A DNA stretch of 64,000 bases. Source: CBDCFT01 sp965216365. Its GTDB lineage: Bacteria; Pseudomonadota; Gammaproteobacteria; Arenicellales; CBDCFT01. The position numbers and the translations under genes were made by a program. This document shows, one piece after another, positions 34,911-43,936 of the stretch. The notes under the pieces are model-generated. The model did no database searches. It saw nothing but the letters and a program-made list of their open reading frames with translations, and was not told where the DNA came from. The stretch is from the NCBI GenBank assembly GCA_965216365.1, contig CBDCFT010000065.1, forward strand, positions 40,234 to 104,233, in the 5' to 3' direction. The first letter of the stretch is position 1; each line of letters starts with the position of its first letter.

Positions 34911-35237
34911 TTACTGAAAAGTTAGTTTAACTCTGGTACTCGATCTAGAATCAACGAATCGCTGATTTACGAAAGCCGAGCACTCTATGAAACTTTGGAA
35001 TATTCTCAGGCAATTTTTAAATGCATTTTCCGTATTCAAAACAATAATATCTAGGCTTTCGCTAGTCGCTACAGTTACAGCGGACATACCAGCCTCAGGT
35101 TGGTCAATGTATGACATACAATCTATCCATGCATTCAAGTTATCACCGTAAAATTCTGGGAAACCCATAACTTCCTTAAATACCGTATGGAAGCTCTCCC
35201 AATCTACAATTTTTTCAAAATCAATTTCGATTCTCAT
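34911..35237 (-). CDS. Barstar-family protein (orphan RNase inhibitor)
   Basis: 108 residues. FPEFYGDNLNAWIDCMSYI (about 27-45) is the barstar signature (FYG-x-NL-x-A-x-x-D). Barstar binds and blocks barnase-type RNases. No RNase gene lies nearby. The gene begins 6 nt after the tonB stop on the same strand, so it may be transcribed from the B12-controlled tonB promoter, and is directly followed by the IS200 remnant. Orphan barstars often guard against foreign RNase toxins. Confidence 0.78.
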   Translation of the reverse strand: MRIEIDFEKIVDWESFHTVFKEVMGFPEFYGDNLNAWIDCMSYIDQPEAGMSAVTVATSESLDIIVLNTENAFKNCLRIFQSFIECSAFVNQRFVDSRSSTRVKLTFQ

Positions 35238-35243
35238 TCTTTG

Positions 35244-36302
35244 CTACATCTGGGCATCAATTAGCCGAAAAACAATTGGGACTTTGGTCTCACTTTCTAC
35301 TGCTTTGCCATTTTCAACTGCGGGTTCGAATCGCCAGCGTTTCACCGAATTTATCGCAGATTTATCCAGCGAACGATAACCGCTGCCTGTGTCGACAAAT
35401 ATGTCTTTTACTTTGCCGGTAGAGCTAACCGTGACGCGCAAAACCACGTTTCCTTCGTAGCCTTTCCTGATTGCAACGCGTGGATACTTCGGTTTGGCGT
35501 TACCGGTTGCTGGAGTGGCATCGCGGCGTCGCCCGGCACCGTCAATGACAGAGCGATCTGCTTTAGCAAGCACTATAGATTGTTCATTTGTTGAAGCCGA
35601 TTCCATTTCCAATTTCAATGGTAAAGCGTCACGTTGTGTGAACCGTTCGTCGGCAACTGCGCTTGCAGTAGATTCAATAGTTTTCGTAGTGTCTGAAACA
35701 GCTGGTTTCATAGTCGACTCTTGAGTTGTTTTTCTTTCAGATGTTATCTCTGGTTCGGATTCCTGCAGTTGCGGCATATTTGTTTGGAGTTCTTTTGCCG
35801 GTGTCCTGGCAGCGTCAACAGTTTCTGGTTCGGCATCGGGTGCTTCTTCCTGCGAAGGTTGTTTTGGTGATGGGATGTTTTTGACAACCGGTTCCCGTTT
35901 TGCTTCTACGGTTTGATATTCGGATTCTTCAGAGGAAGTTTGTTTCGGATCCGAAGCATCGACTGGTTTTTCAAAAGGTGTTTTTATGACCGAATCTACT
36001 GGCTCGCTCGAAGCTTCCGGTGCCGAAACAATTTCACTCGCTTCGACGGTATGCGCTTTGATGCTGGGTTCCGTGACCAGGTGCGCGGTAATAATTGTGG
36101 ATGCCGGAGCCGTCCTGGCGTTCGAGAATTCGTTAACAATGCCGGCGACGGCAGCGATTGCACCGCCGTGCAATAGCAAAGATAAAACAATAGACGCGCT
36201 CAGGCGTTTCAGTGTGGGGTTGTGTTGATGCGGGTTTAGCTCCAGCCGTTTTATCCGGCTGACGGCTTCTGAATCGCGCAATACAAAATCGGTGCTGTCC
36301 AT
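35244..36302 (-). CDS. tonB: TonB-family energy transducer, B12-riboswitch controlled
   Basis: 352 residues from ATG 36302 (AGGA upstream), chosen over the longer frame to 36341. There is a single N-terminal membrane span (about 37-57, LSASIVLSLLLHGGAIAAVAG), a long Pro/Glu/Ser/Thr-rich linker (about 70-255), and a TonB C-terminal domain (about 265-352: KYPRVAIRKGYEGNVVLRV, SAINSVKRWRFEPA). It passes proton-motive energy to TonB-dependent receptors, here most likely BtuB. No exbB or exbD is nearby. A cobalamin riboswitch lies about 100 nt upstream on the same strand. Barstar follows after 6 nt. Confidence 0.9.
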   Translation of the reverse strand: MDSTDFVLRDSEAVSRIKRLELNPHQHNPTLKRLSASIVLSLLLHGGAIAAVAGIVNEFSNARTAPASTIITAHLVTEPSIKAHTVEASEIVSAPEASSEPVDSVIKTPFEKPVDASDPKQTSSEESEYQTVEAKREPVVKNIPSPKQPSQEEAPDAEPETVDAARTPAKELQTNMPQLQESEPEITSERKTTQESTMKPAVSDTTKTIESTASAVADERFTQRDALPLKLEMESASTNEQSIVLAKADRSVIDGAGRRRDATPATGNAKPKYPRVAIRKGYEGNVVLRVTVSSTGKVKDIFVDTGSGYRSLDKSAINSVKRWRFEPAVENGKAVESETKVPIVFRLIDAQM

Positions 36303-36403
36303 CGAATATCCTGTTACGGTCACAGTCCACTGCGCCGCCAACAGATACTCGAAGATATCCGCACCACCGAATGAACCCCGTCCAGCAGAGAGCGACGCTG
36401 CGA

Positions 36404-36582
36404 TGGCAGGTTTCCTGGCTCACGGGTCAACGCATTGCAGCCGCCTTCCCGGTGGATCAGATGTTGTCACCAGTGGCATAGTGGCCGCGTGCTCGCCGTT
36501 CACAGTTGCGGGGACAGCCAGGGTTTAAGCGTGTGCTATACCCTGTTCCCTTTATTCCCGTGCGGGAACCATCGCTTGTGTG
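36404..36582 (-). ncRNA. Cobalamin (B12) riboswitch upstream of tonB
   Basis: On the minus strand: GGTTCCCGC, then GGGAATAAAGGGAA, CTGTCCCCGCAACTG, GCCACT, GGGAAGGCGGC, GACCCGTGAGCC and the B12 box AGCCAGGAAACCTGCC (36404-36420), in the canonical order. It lies in the tonB leader and presumably shuts tonB expression when adenosylcobalamin is plentiful. Confidence 0.93.
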
Positions 36583-36713
36583 CAAGTAAATCACTGGTTC
36601 GGGCGGGAATCAAGTATCGGTCGCTGTTCTTGTCGATTGTCAGTAACATTGCGCCGTGTTAGAACGCACTCCCGAAAAGCTTCACGATTAAAGCGTTATC
36701 CAACTAAGTCATA

Positions 36714-37712
36714 ATGCTGGCAACACAATCTCAAACAATACGTTTATACATCCCGGCGTTAGTCGCGTTGGCGTGTTTGAGTCTGGTGTTTGCGTTACTC
36801 ACCGGTAGCGCAGATGTGCAATGGCGAACATTATGGCCGTTTGGTGGTGTCGAGGCGGATGCGATGTCGCATTCCATCGTGTGGCAATTGCGTCTGCCAC
36901 GCGCGCTGCGTGGATTCGTTGTCGGGGCGTTGCTGTCGGTCGCCGGGGTTTACATGCAAGTATTGTTGCGCAACCCGCTCGCCGATCCTTATATCCTGGG
37001 TGTGTCAGGTGGTGCGGCAGTCGGCGCGTTGCTTGCGATATTGCTCGGATTTGCAGGTGTTATTGTTTCATTCGGTGCAGCTACCGGCGCGTTACTATCC
37101 ATGTTGTTGGTTTTTGGTTTGGCTCACGGACGCGGTACCTGGTCGTCGACACGTTTGTTGTTGACCGGTGTGGTGGTTGCAGCAGGATGGGGTGCGATGA
37201 TCGGTCTGTTGTTAGCGTTAAGCCCCGACACCATGGTGCGTGGCATGCTGTTCTGGTTGATGGGCGATTTGGGCCATAGTGCACCGCCCTGGTGGAGCGC
37301 TGTTGTCTTAATCATCGCGCTGTGTGTTTCATTTTACTTTGCACGCAGTTTGAATGTATTGGCCTATGGCGAGAAACAGGCCAAATCATTAGGCGTTTCG
37401 GTGGCAAAGCTGCGTGTTTTGTTATACCTGTTTGGCTCGTTGTTGACTGCCGCGGCTGTGACTCTGGCCGGCATCATTGGGTTCGTTGGCCTGGTCGTGC
37501 CGCATATGCTGCGCCTTGTCGGTGGTGGAGATCACCGCTGGTTATTGCCTGCAGCGGCGTTACTGGGTGGTAGTCTCGTCGTGGTGGCGGACACGCTCGC
37601 ACGCACTTTGTTAGCGCCCCAGCAACTGCCCGTCGGCGTCGTAACGGCATTTATCGGCGTGCCTTTGTTTTTATATCTACTCTATCGTGGTTCGGGAACT
37701 TTTCGCTCATGA
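36714..37712 (+). CDS. btuC: Vitamin B12 ABC importer, permease
   Basis: 332 residues with about ten membrane helices, FecCD family. RLPRALRGFVVGALLSVAGVYMQVLLRNPLADPYILGVSGGAAVGA (about 60-105) is the classic opening, and LAGIIGFVGLVVPHMLRLVGG (about 248-268) is the loop that contacts the ATPase. The BtuC assignment rests on context: btuD overlaps its end, and btuB, btuF and two B12 riboswitches surround it. No riboswitch was found directly in front of it. Confidence 0.9.
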   Translation: MLATQSQTIRLYIPALVALACLSLVFALLTGSADVQWRTLWPFGGVEADAMSHSIVWQLRLPRALRGFVVGALLSVAGVYMQVLLRNPLADPYILGVSGGAAVGALLAILLGFAGVIVSFGAATGALLSMLLVFGLAHGRGTWSSTRLLLTGVVVAAGWGAMIGLLLALSPDTMVRGMLFWLMGDLGHSAPPWWSAVVLIIALCVSFYFARSLNVLAYGEKQAKSLGVSVAKLRVLLYLFGSLLTAAAVTLAGIIGFVGLVVPHMLRLVGGGDHRWLLPAAALLGGSLVVVADTLARTLLAPQQLPVGVVTAFIGVPLFLYLLYRGSGTFRS

Positions 37713-38476
37713 TCACATTACAAGCACGCGAACTCGCGGTAAATATTGCGAGTGTCAAAATTTGTAATGATTTGAGTTTCAGCGTCAAACCCGGCGAATG
37801 CTGGGGAGTGCTTGGCGGTAACGGTGCAGGTAAGACCACGTTGCTGCACACTTTGTGCGGTTTGCGCAGTCCTCAGTCCGGCGGAATTTACATTGATGAC
37901 CAATCGATAGCGTCATTGCCTGCAAAAACCATCGCGACAAAGCTAGGTGTTTTATTTCAGGACAACGCCGATCCATTTCCAACGACCGTTTTGGAATCAG
38001 CATTGATTGGCCGGCATCCTCATATAAATGCTTGGCAGTGGGAAAGCGATGTCGATATCGAAATTGCGAGAATGGCGTTGAATAGTGTTGGGTTGCAAGG
38101 ATTCGATGCGCGTCGTGTTGACACCTTATCGGGCGGCGAGCGTCGTCGTCTGGGTATTGCCACCGTCATGGTGCAAAATCCGGATATTTATTTGCTGGAC
38201 GAACCGAATAACCACCTCGATTTACATCATCAAATTGAATTGTTGTCGCAGTTGACTGCATTAACCCGGGTAAACGACAAGTCATTAGTTATGGTACTGC
38301 ACGATATCAACCTCGCATCGCGATTTTGCGATCACCTGCTGCTGTTGTTTGGCGACGGGCAGACACGTTTTGGTCCTAAAGACGAAGTTCTGGAGGCCGA
38401 CGTGCTGGGACGACTTTATGGGCATGAATTGGTAGAGCTGGGCGGTGCATCACATCGCGTTTTCACGCCGCTGTAG
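37709..38476 (+). CDS. btuD: Vitamin B12 ABC importer, ATPase
   Basis: 255 residues. Walker A is GGNGAGKTTLL (about 36-46), the signature is LSGGERRRLGIATV (about 142-155) and Walker B is IYLLDEPNNHLDL (about 161-173), with the switch His in MVLHDINLA. The start overlaps btuC by 4 nt (ATGA), giving coupled translation. It powers cobalamin transfer through BtuC. Confidence 0.93.
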   Translation: MITLQARELAVNIASVKICNDLSFSVKPGECWGVLGGNGAGKTTLLHTLCGLRSPQSGGIYIDDQSIASLPAKTIATKLGVLFQDNADPFPTTVLESALIGRHPHINAWQWESDVDIEIARMALNSVGLQGFDARRVDTLSGGERRRLGIATVMVQNPDIYLLDEPNNHLDLHHQIELLSQLTALTRVNDKSLVMVLHDINLASRFCDHLLLLFGDGQTRFGPKDEVLEADVLGRLYGHELVELGGASHRVFTPL

Positions 38477-38544
38477 CGTTTAGGTTATTTTCTTGACAGT
38501 GCTTGGTTGCGCTGTGTTAAAGTCGCGCAGCGTTTTACCTTTTG

Positions 38545-38738
38545 TTGCAGGTTCCGTGAACATTTTCATGCTTACGGTGAAACGGGAAGTCGGTGCGTTG
38601 AAAGACAATGCCGACACTGCCCCCGCAACGGTAAACGGGTATGAAATCAGCTTATCGCCACTGTGTTATTGAACATGGGAAGGTGCTGATTGAGGATTGT
38701 TTAAGTCCACCCGTGAGTCCGGAGACCGGCCTGTGATA
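38545..38738 (+). ncRNA. Cobalamin (B12) riboswitch upstream of btuB
   Basis: In order on the plus strand: GCAGGTTCCGTG, GGTGAAACGGGAAG, CACTGCCCCCGCAACGGTAA, GCCACTGTG, GGGAAGGTGCTG, CCACCCGTGAGTC and the B12 box GTCCGGAGACCGGCCTG (38716-38732). The btuB start lies 116 nt further on. Expected to repress BtuB synthesis when B12 is abundant. Confidence 0.93.
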
Positions 38739-38847
38739 ACAGCTTTCGCAAACCACGGCGGGTGGTGAGCTATCGGTTTCTTACTTGCTGATCTCCACTC
38801 GTTTTTACCAATCAATCGCGCGGGCGGCGCGTTACAGGAGAACAGCA

Positions 38848-40653
38848 ATGAATAAAAATATTCTTTCCGCAGCTATATCGACCATCGTCACCAGTTTAAC
38901 CTTTGTTGGCATGAGTGCCGCAGCCGAACCGGTTATCGTGACAGCAACCCGCACGGCGCAAACGGCCGATGAAACGCTGGCGCCTGTGACCGTCATCACC
39001 CGCGAAGATATCGAGCGAAGCCCAGCCCAGGATTTGCGTGAGTTGCTGGTAGGTACGCCGGGATTCGATGCCAGCAGCAACGGCGCCTATGGCAAGACGA
39101 CGGCGTTTTTTATGCGTGGCACTAATTCCGATCATGTTTTGACATTGGTCGATGGCATTAAACTTTATTCCGCGACATTGGGCGCGACTGCTTTCCAGTT
39201 TATTCCGCTGGATCAAATCGAGCGTATTGAAATCGTGCGTGGCCCACGCGCAGCGTTGTATGGTTCCGAGGCGATCGGGGGTGTCATTCAAATATTTACC
39301 CGCAAAGGTGGTGATAAAACAACCGGCGATGTGGGTGTCGGCGGTGGATCGGATTCCAGCGCGGAGTTGAACGCCGGATTTAGCGGAACAAAGGGCGATA
39401 CCCGTTTCAGTTTACGTGGTGGTGCGTTTCAGACCGACGGCATCGACGTCACCCAGGGCAATCAATTGGATGATGACGGGTACGACAACGCGTCCGTTAC
39501 CGCCAGTGTGCAGCACGAGATTTTTGACGACACCGGAATAGATTTTAATATATTGCGAGCGCAGGGTAATACCGAATTCGATAATCCGTTCGATCCTCTG
39601 GACATTCAAAATGAAGAAGATTTTGTCCAGCAGGCCGCTAATGCACGACTGAAAATTTCGCCTTCCGACATCTGGTCGCTGGTGTTGCAGCTCGGACAAA
39701 GCCGCGATGAGTTGGAAGACATTACCGACGGTGGATTCAATAGTGAATTTAATACCAAACGTGACGAACTATCGGTGCAAAATGATTTTGAAATCGGAGG
39801 TGCTCACTTGTTTACTGTCGGGGTCGATTACTCGGATGATAAAGTCAGTGGTTCCGTTGACTTCGATGAAGCTGCGCGCGATAACACCGGTATTTTTGCC
39901 CAGTGGCAAAGTGACTATGGTCGACACAGCGTTGTTTTGGGTTTGCGTAACGACGACAACGAGCAGTTTGGTTCGCAATCGACCGGTAGTTTCGACTATG
40001 GCATCGATCTAACTGACAGCCTTCGCTTTAACTTTGGTTTTGGCACCGCATTCAAGGCACCGTCGTTTAATCAACTCTATTTTCCCGATTTTGGCAATCC
40101 TGATTTACAACCGGAAGAGTCGGAATCCGTTGAACTGGGTTTGAGTGGTGTCGTCAACAACAGCCGGTGGGGTGTGCGTATTTTCGACAGTAGTATTGAA
40201 GATTTGATTGTTACCAATCTTTCGACGTTCCTGCCTGAAAATGTGGCGGAAGCCGAGATAAAAGGTCTCGAAGCCGAATACGTGACAAGTATCAGCGACT
40301 GGAACGTATCAACCAGTTTGACTTTATTGGACCCGGAGGACAAAGCGACCGGTAACGAATTACGCCGGCGCGCCAAACGCAGCATCAAGGTTTCGGCTAA
40401 TCGTTCCTTCGGTAACTGGCAAACCGGTTTTTCGATATTGAGCCAGGGAAAACGTTTTGAAGATCTGGCTAACACTATTGAGTTAGATGGCTACGAGTTG
40501 GTGAATGCTAAAGTGGGATACGTGTTTACGCCAAAGGTAGCATTGACATTGGATATGGAAAACCTGTTTGATGAGGAATATGAAACCGCAGACGGTTTTA
40601 ATGAAAAAGGATTTACCGGGATGCTGCGATTACGCTACACCGCTTCGCGATAA
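38848..40653 (+). CDS. btuB: TonB-dependent vitamin B12 outer membrane receptor
   Basis: 601 residues from ATG 38848 (AGGAGAACAG upstream), chosen over the longer frame to 38785 because it begins a signal peptide (MNKNILSAAISTIVTSL...SAAAEP). The TonB box-like PVIVTATRT directly follows. The plug domain has DLRELLVGTPGFD and RIEIVRGPRAALYGSEAIGGVIQIF (about 117-141); the rest is a 22-strand barrel ending in the aromatic LRYTASR tail. Together with the riboswitch and btuCDF, this supports cobalamin uptake. Confidence 0.92.
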   Translation: MNKNILSAAISTIVTSLTFVGMSAAAEPVIVTATRTAQTADETLAPVTVITREDIERSPAQDLRELLVGTPGFDASSNGAYGKTTAFFMRGTNSDHVLTLVDGIKLYSATLGATAFQFIPLDQIERIEIVRGPRAALYGSEAIGGVIQIFTRKGGDKTTGDVGVGGGSDSSAELNAGFSGTKGDTRFSLRGGAFQTDGIDVTQGNQLDDDGYDNASVTASVQHEIFDDTGIDFNILRAQGNTEFDNPFDPLDIQNEEDFVQQAANARLKISPSDIWSLVLQLGQSRDELEDITDGGFNSEFNTKRDELSVQNDFEIGGAHLFTVGVDYSDDKVSGSVDFDEAARDNTGIFAQWQSDYGRHSVVLGLRNDDNEQFGSQSTGSFDYGIDLTDSLRFNFGFGTAFKAPSFNQLYFPDFGNPDLQPEESESVELGLSGVVNNSRWGVRIFDSSIEDLIVTNLSTFLPENVAEAEIKGLEAEYVTSISDWNVSTSLTLLDPEDKATGNELRRRAKRSIKVSANRSFGNWQTGFSILSQGKRFEDLANTIELDGYELVNAKVGYVFTPKVALTLDMENLFDEEYETADGFNEKGFTGMLRLRYTASR

Positions 40654-40669
40654 GCTACACAGCCTCTTG

Positions 40670-41596
40670 CTAGTCTGATTGCGCGACTCTTGTCTGGTCC
40701 AGAATCGCGCACATCATTTCCATCCCCTTAACCAATCGCGGCGTGTGCTGCACAATGAGTTCGGCCGGGATGGAGTAAAGCTGTCCGTTGGCGACGGCTT
40801 TTAGCTGTGGCCAGCGTCGCCAATAGTGTTTCCACTCGCCTTCGCCGCCGGGCACGTCACCGGCGATGATCACGTCCGGGTTTGCTTGCAGTACCGATTC
40901 GATGGAAACGGGCGGGGCAATAATGTTAAGCGGCGCAAAGATATTCTCACCGCCACAATGTTCAATAATTTTACTCACCAGATGATCGCCACTTAGGGTC
41001 ATCAACGGCTCTTCCCACACCTGGTAAAAAACCCGCACGGGTTTTTTATTTCTATTCGCTTCGATAACAGATTGCACGCGAGCGACAAAGTCATTGGCGG
41101 CCACCGCTGCTGATTCGGTGAAACCGGTGAGTGCGCCCAGTCTGTTTAAATTTGATGCGATATCGCCCAGATTTCGGGGTTCTGAAATAAAAACCGGCAG
41201 ACCTAATTCCTTTAGTTTGACAAGGTCGGATTTTGGGTTGCCGGTTTTCCACGCAACGATCAAGTCAGGTTGTAATGCGATTATTTTTTCCAGGCTCAGT
41301 TTGTTATGTGACCCGATACGTGGAATTGTTTTTGCCGCTTCAGGGTAGTTGCTGAATTCAGCCGCCCCCACGATTTTTTCACCTGCCCCGATGGCGAATA
41401 ACATCTCGCTAACATGGGGTGCCGTGCTGACAACACGTTGTGCGGGTTTTTCGAGGGCTAATTCCTGCCCAGTATCGTCTGTTATCTGAATATCCGCACA
41501 AGCAGGCAGGGAGTGCAGATTCACACACAACACAAGTGCGCCCGCGCGGAGCATTTGCAGAGTTATTTTATTTTCTACGACGTCTATTGCGCACAC
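40670..41596 (-). CDS. btuF: Vitamin B12-binding periplasmic protein
   Basis: 308 residues from a GTG; ATG 41554 (MLRAGALVLCVNLHS) is an alternative that starts right at the signal peptide, and the sequence does not decide between them. The class III binding-protein pattern is clear: RVVSTAPHVSEMLFAIGAGEKIVGAAEFSNYPEAAKTIPRIG (about 54-95), LEKIIALQPDLIVAW (about 101-115) and IEHCGGENIFA (about 215-225). It hands cobalamin to BtuCD. It is convergent with btuB, 16 nt apart, and has no riboswitch of its own that I can see. Confidence 0.9.
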   Translation of the reverse strand: MCAIDVVENKITLQMLRAGALVLCVNLHSLPACADIQITDDTGQELALEKPAQRVVSTAPHVSEMLFAIGAGEKIVGAAEFSNYPEAAKTIPRIGSHNKLSLEKIIALQPDLIVAWKTGNPKSDLVKLKELGLPVFISEPRNLGDIASNLNRLGALTGFTESAAVAANDFVARVQSVIEANRNKKPVRVFYQVWEEPLMTLSGDHLVSKIIEHCGGENIFAPLNIIAPPVSIESVLQANPDVIIAGDVPGGEGEWKHYWRRWPQLKAVANGQLYSIPAELIVQHTPRLVKGMEMMCAILDQTRVAQSD

Positions 41597-41669
41597 CCCA
41601 AAACGGTTTTACACAGGATAAAGCGTTTTTAAGTATCTACCTCGAGTGTTATGAGGTGAAAACGAGTTT

Positions 41670-42125
41670 TTACTCGACAGGCTCCATTGTGACACTGGCA
41701 ACCTCAACGTGTCTGCATTCCGGTGGCAAAAACCGGGGTGGAATCGAACCCGAGTCGCAATCCCAATAGATGGCACCTCCATTAGGTTGCGGTGTGAGTT
41801 CTACGTTTTGACCATCGAGTGGCGGGCCACCGTCGTCCATATAGGAAATCGTGATTTTCCCTTCGGGGCCAATATCGACAGCCGCGACATACGTGCCTCG
41901 AATTTCATCAGCGACACCCGCGGTTTCGTTGTTGTCGGGAAACTTCCCGTTGGTTTGGTGAAACAATGCGACTCCGGTTTTTGCAGGACCGCTCAGTGCA
42001 AAGCCTTCTGCGACTTTTGCGCGTGTCGTGTAGAGTTGATATGCAGGATACGCTATAGCCGCAAGAACACCGAGCAACGCAACAATTGCGGCGACCTCAA
42101 CCAGTGAAAATCCTTTGTGTTTCAT
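41670..42125 (-). CDS. Type IV pilin-like protein
   Basis: 151 residues with a class III prepilin signal, MKHKG-FSLVEVAAIVALLGVLAAIAYPAY: cleavage after Gly5 and Glu at +5 of the mature chain. A C-terminal Cys pair (CDSGSIPPRFLPPEC) can form the D-loop disulphide of PilA pilins. ALSGPAKTGVALFHQTNGKFPDNNETAGV matches the alpha-beta loop of major pilins. No pilus assembly genes are nearby, so it may be a major or minor pilin made from a separate locus. Confidence 0.87.
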   Translation of the reverse strand: MKHKGFSLVEVAAIVALLGVLAAIAYPAYQLYTTRAKVAEGFALSGPAKTGVALFHQTNGKFPDNNETAGVADEIRGTYVAAVDIGPEGKITISYMDDGGPPLDGQNVELTPQPNGGAIYWDCDSGSIPPRFLPPECRHVEVASVTMEPVE

Positions 42126-42294
42126 GCTCCAAGCCTCTATCCATTACCAGCGTAACTATACGGCAATTGGCAGATGGATTGAAGGAGTGAGGAGTGACGC
42201 GCGAATCATGATTCGGTGCGATGATAAAACCTGTTTTTGCAGTATTCACGATAGAATAGCTGCCGTTTTCAACGCCTCCCAAATACCGTGAGCT

Positions 42295-43275
42295 ATGCGA
42301 ATAATCAAAGTTGTTTGCGACGCCGGCCACCTCGACACCATTAAGGGTATCGCCGAGCACGAAGAAGTCACGGATTTCTGGTGGCGCAAGAACGAGGAGG
42401 AAGAACGCATTGATGTGAACTTGCTGGTGCGCCCCGGTAAACGGCAGGCTGTGCTGGATTCGCTGCAAAAGGTGTTAGACACCGATGCTACAGCGCGCAT
42501 CCTTATTACGCCGGTGGATTCCGTTGTTGCCAAAGCCAGCGATAAGGCGACCGACGACGATGTCACATTGTTGCAGGCGGATATTTCGCGCCAGGAGTTG
42601 TATGACGATGTCGAGCGTTCCGCGCGGCTTGATGGTAACTACATTTTATTGGTTACGTTATCCACCATAGTGGCCGCCATCGGTTTGATTGAAAACAACG
42701 TGGCGGTCGTTGTCGGCGCCATGGTTATCGCGCCTTTACTCGGGCCAAACATTGCGCTGGCGCTCGGCTCGGCCTTGGGTAATATGCATCTGCTATGGCG
42801 GGCAACAAAATGTATTTTTGCCGGTGTAGGGCTGGCGGTATTGTTGTCCATCGTTATTGTCATGATATGGCCTTTAACCGAACCCTACAGCGAGGAGGTG
42901 CTGTCACGCACGGTCGTAGGACTTGCGACTGTCGCACTCGCTTTGGCTTCGGGTGCGGCCGGTGCATTGTCCATGACACGCGGCTTGCCCAGCGTATTGG
43001 TGGGTGTGATGGTGGCGGTGGCAATTCTGCCACCTGCCGCGACATTCGGCATGATGTTGGGTATGGCCGAGTTTGAAAAAGCCAATGGCGCGGCTTTATT
43101 GCTGGCGGTGAACATCGTATGCATCAACCTGTCCGCCAAACTGGTTTTTTTGTTGCGTGGAATACAACCCCGCACCTGGTCGGAGAAACAACGCGCCCGT
43201 ACCTCTGTCGGTATCGCCATTACCATGTGGGTGGCATCACTGGCGATCTTGGTCGCGATAATTTATTTAAAGTAG
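42295..43275 (+). CDS. DUF389/TIGR00341 membrane protein
   Basis: 326 residues. An N-terminal soluble domain (about 1-85, MRIIKVVCDAGHLDTIKGIA) is followed by six membrane helices. AAIGLIENNVAVVVGAMVIAPLLGPNIALALG (about 122-153) and LPSVLVGVMVAVAILPPAATFGMML (about 238-262) are the DUF389 signatures. The family is widespread in bacteria and archaea; its role is unknown. Single gene, 19 nt from the convergent HEPN-like remnant. Confidence 0.9.
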   Translation: MRIIKVVCDAGHLDTIKGIAEHEEVTDFWWRKNEEEERIDVNLLVRPGKRQAVLDSLQKVLDTDATARILITPVDSVVAKASDKATDDDVTLLQADISRQELYDDVERSARLDGNYILLVTLSTIVAAIGLIENNVAVVVGAMVIAPLLGPNIALALGSALGNMHLLWRATKCIFAGVGLAVLLSIVIVMIWPLTEPYSEEVLSRTVVGLATVALALASGAAGALSMTRGLPSVLVGVMVAVAILPPAATFGMMLGMAEFEKANGAALLLAVNIVCINLSAKLVFLLRGIQPRTWSEKQRARTSVGIAITMWVASLAILVAIIYLK

Positions 43276-43285
43276 ATATGCGCTT

Positions 43286-43833
43286 TTAATTGGTTATGCG
43301 GGACTTCAAAAAAGCTCTTACTTCCGATAATCCGTTTTTCATAACATCTTCAGCAAAAACATCGCTATTGTTAGTGGCTAGATTTTTTAAGTAATCACCT
43401 GCAGATTCGAAAGTCTTCTTACCTTTGGGGAATTTACACGCAGCCTTTTGAAACATTTCGTCAAACTTGCCGATTCTAATCTTTAGTCGGGCTGACGATA
43501 CTCCTGTGTTTCCATCTTCAATTACTCTTGAAAACGGTCTCTCAAATTCCCCTACCTGGTATGGAGCCGCTATAATGGAGTGGTGCGTAGTGACATTTCT
43601 CGCAGCCTTCAAAAACATGAACACATCAAGTTGTCTCATTGCGTTCTGATCTGAATCATCCCCATTTCCTCGATTGACGTAAAACAAAACAAAAAAGCGT
43701 CAAAAAAAGAAACCATATGAAAATAATTGTCTGCCGGTGGTCCACAACTTTTCATATATTTTTTATAGAAAAACTCACTTTCTTTAAAGCGTACACATAC
43801 AGGATGAGCTTTTGATAGTTGACTCTCGTTCAT
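43286..43833 (-). pseudogene. HEPN-like protein gene with a frameshift
   Basis: Two overlapping minus-strand frames read as one protein: MNESQLSKAHPVCVRF...FFDAFLFCFTSIEEMG, then DDSDQNAMRQLDVFMFLKAARNVTTHHSII and on to the stop at 43286. They join at CCCC (43660-43663): one extra G on the coding strand (five instead of four) restores the frame. RNVTTH fits the HEPN RNase motif R-x4-6-H with a polar second residue. The start at 43833 is provisional because coding-like sequence continues upstream towards 43980. Could be true decay or a homopolymer error. Confidence 0.55.
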
Positions 43834-43936
43834 TTGTTGATCTTGAATAAGCTGTTTAAGAGTAGATACTAGTGCATTTATGCAATCTGCGTATAAGAGG
43901 CGAAGTTTGAAATTGTATTTTGATTTGTCGCCGTAC

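Noticed and set aside
34385..41600. A genomic island bounded by the IS200 remnant.
   Set aside because: The B12 locus is a normal gammaproteobacterial set, with codon use like its neighbours by eye; no integrase, tRNA or att site was seen.
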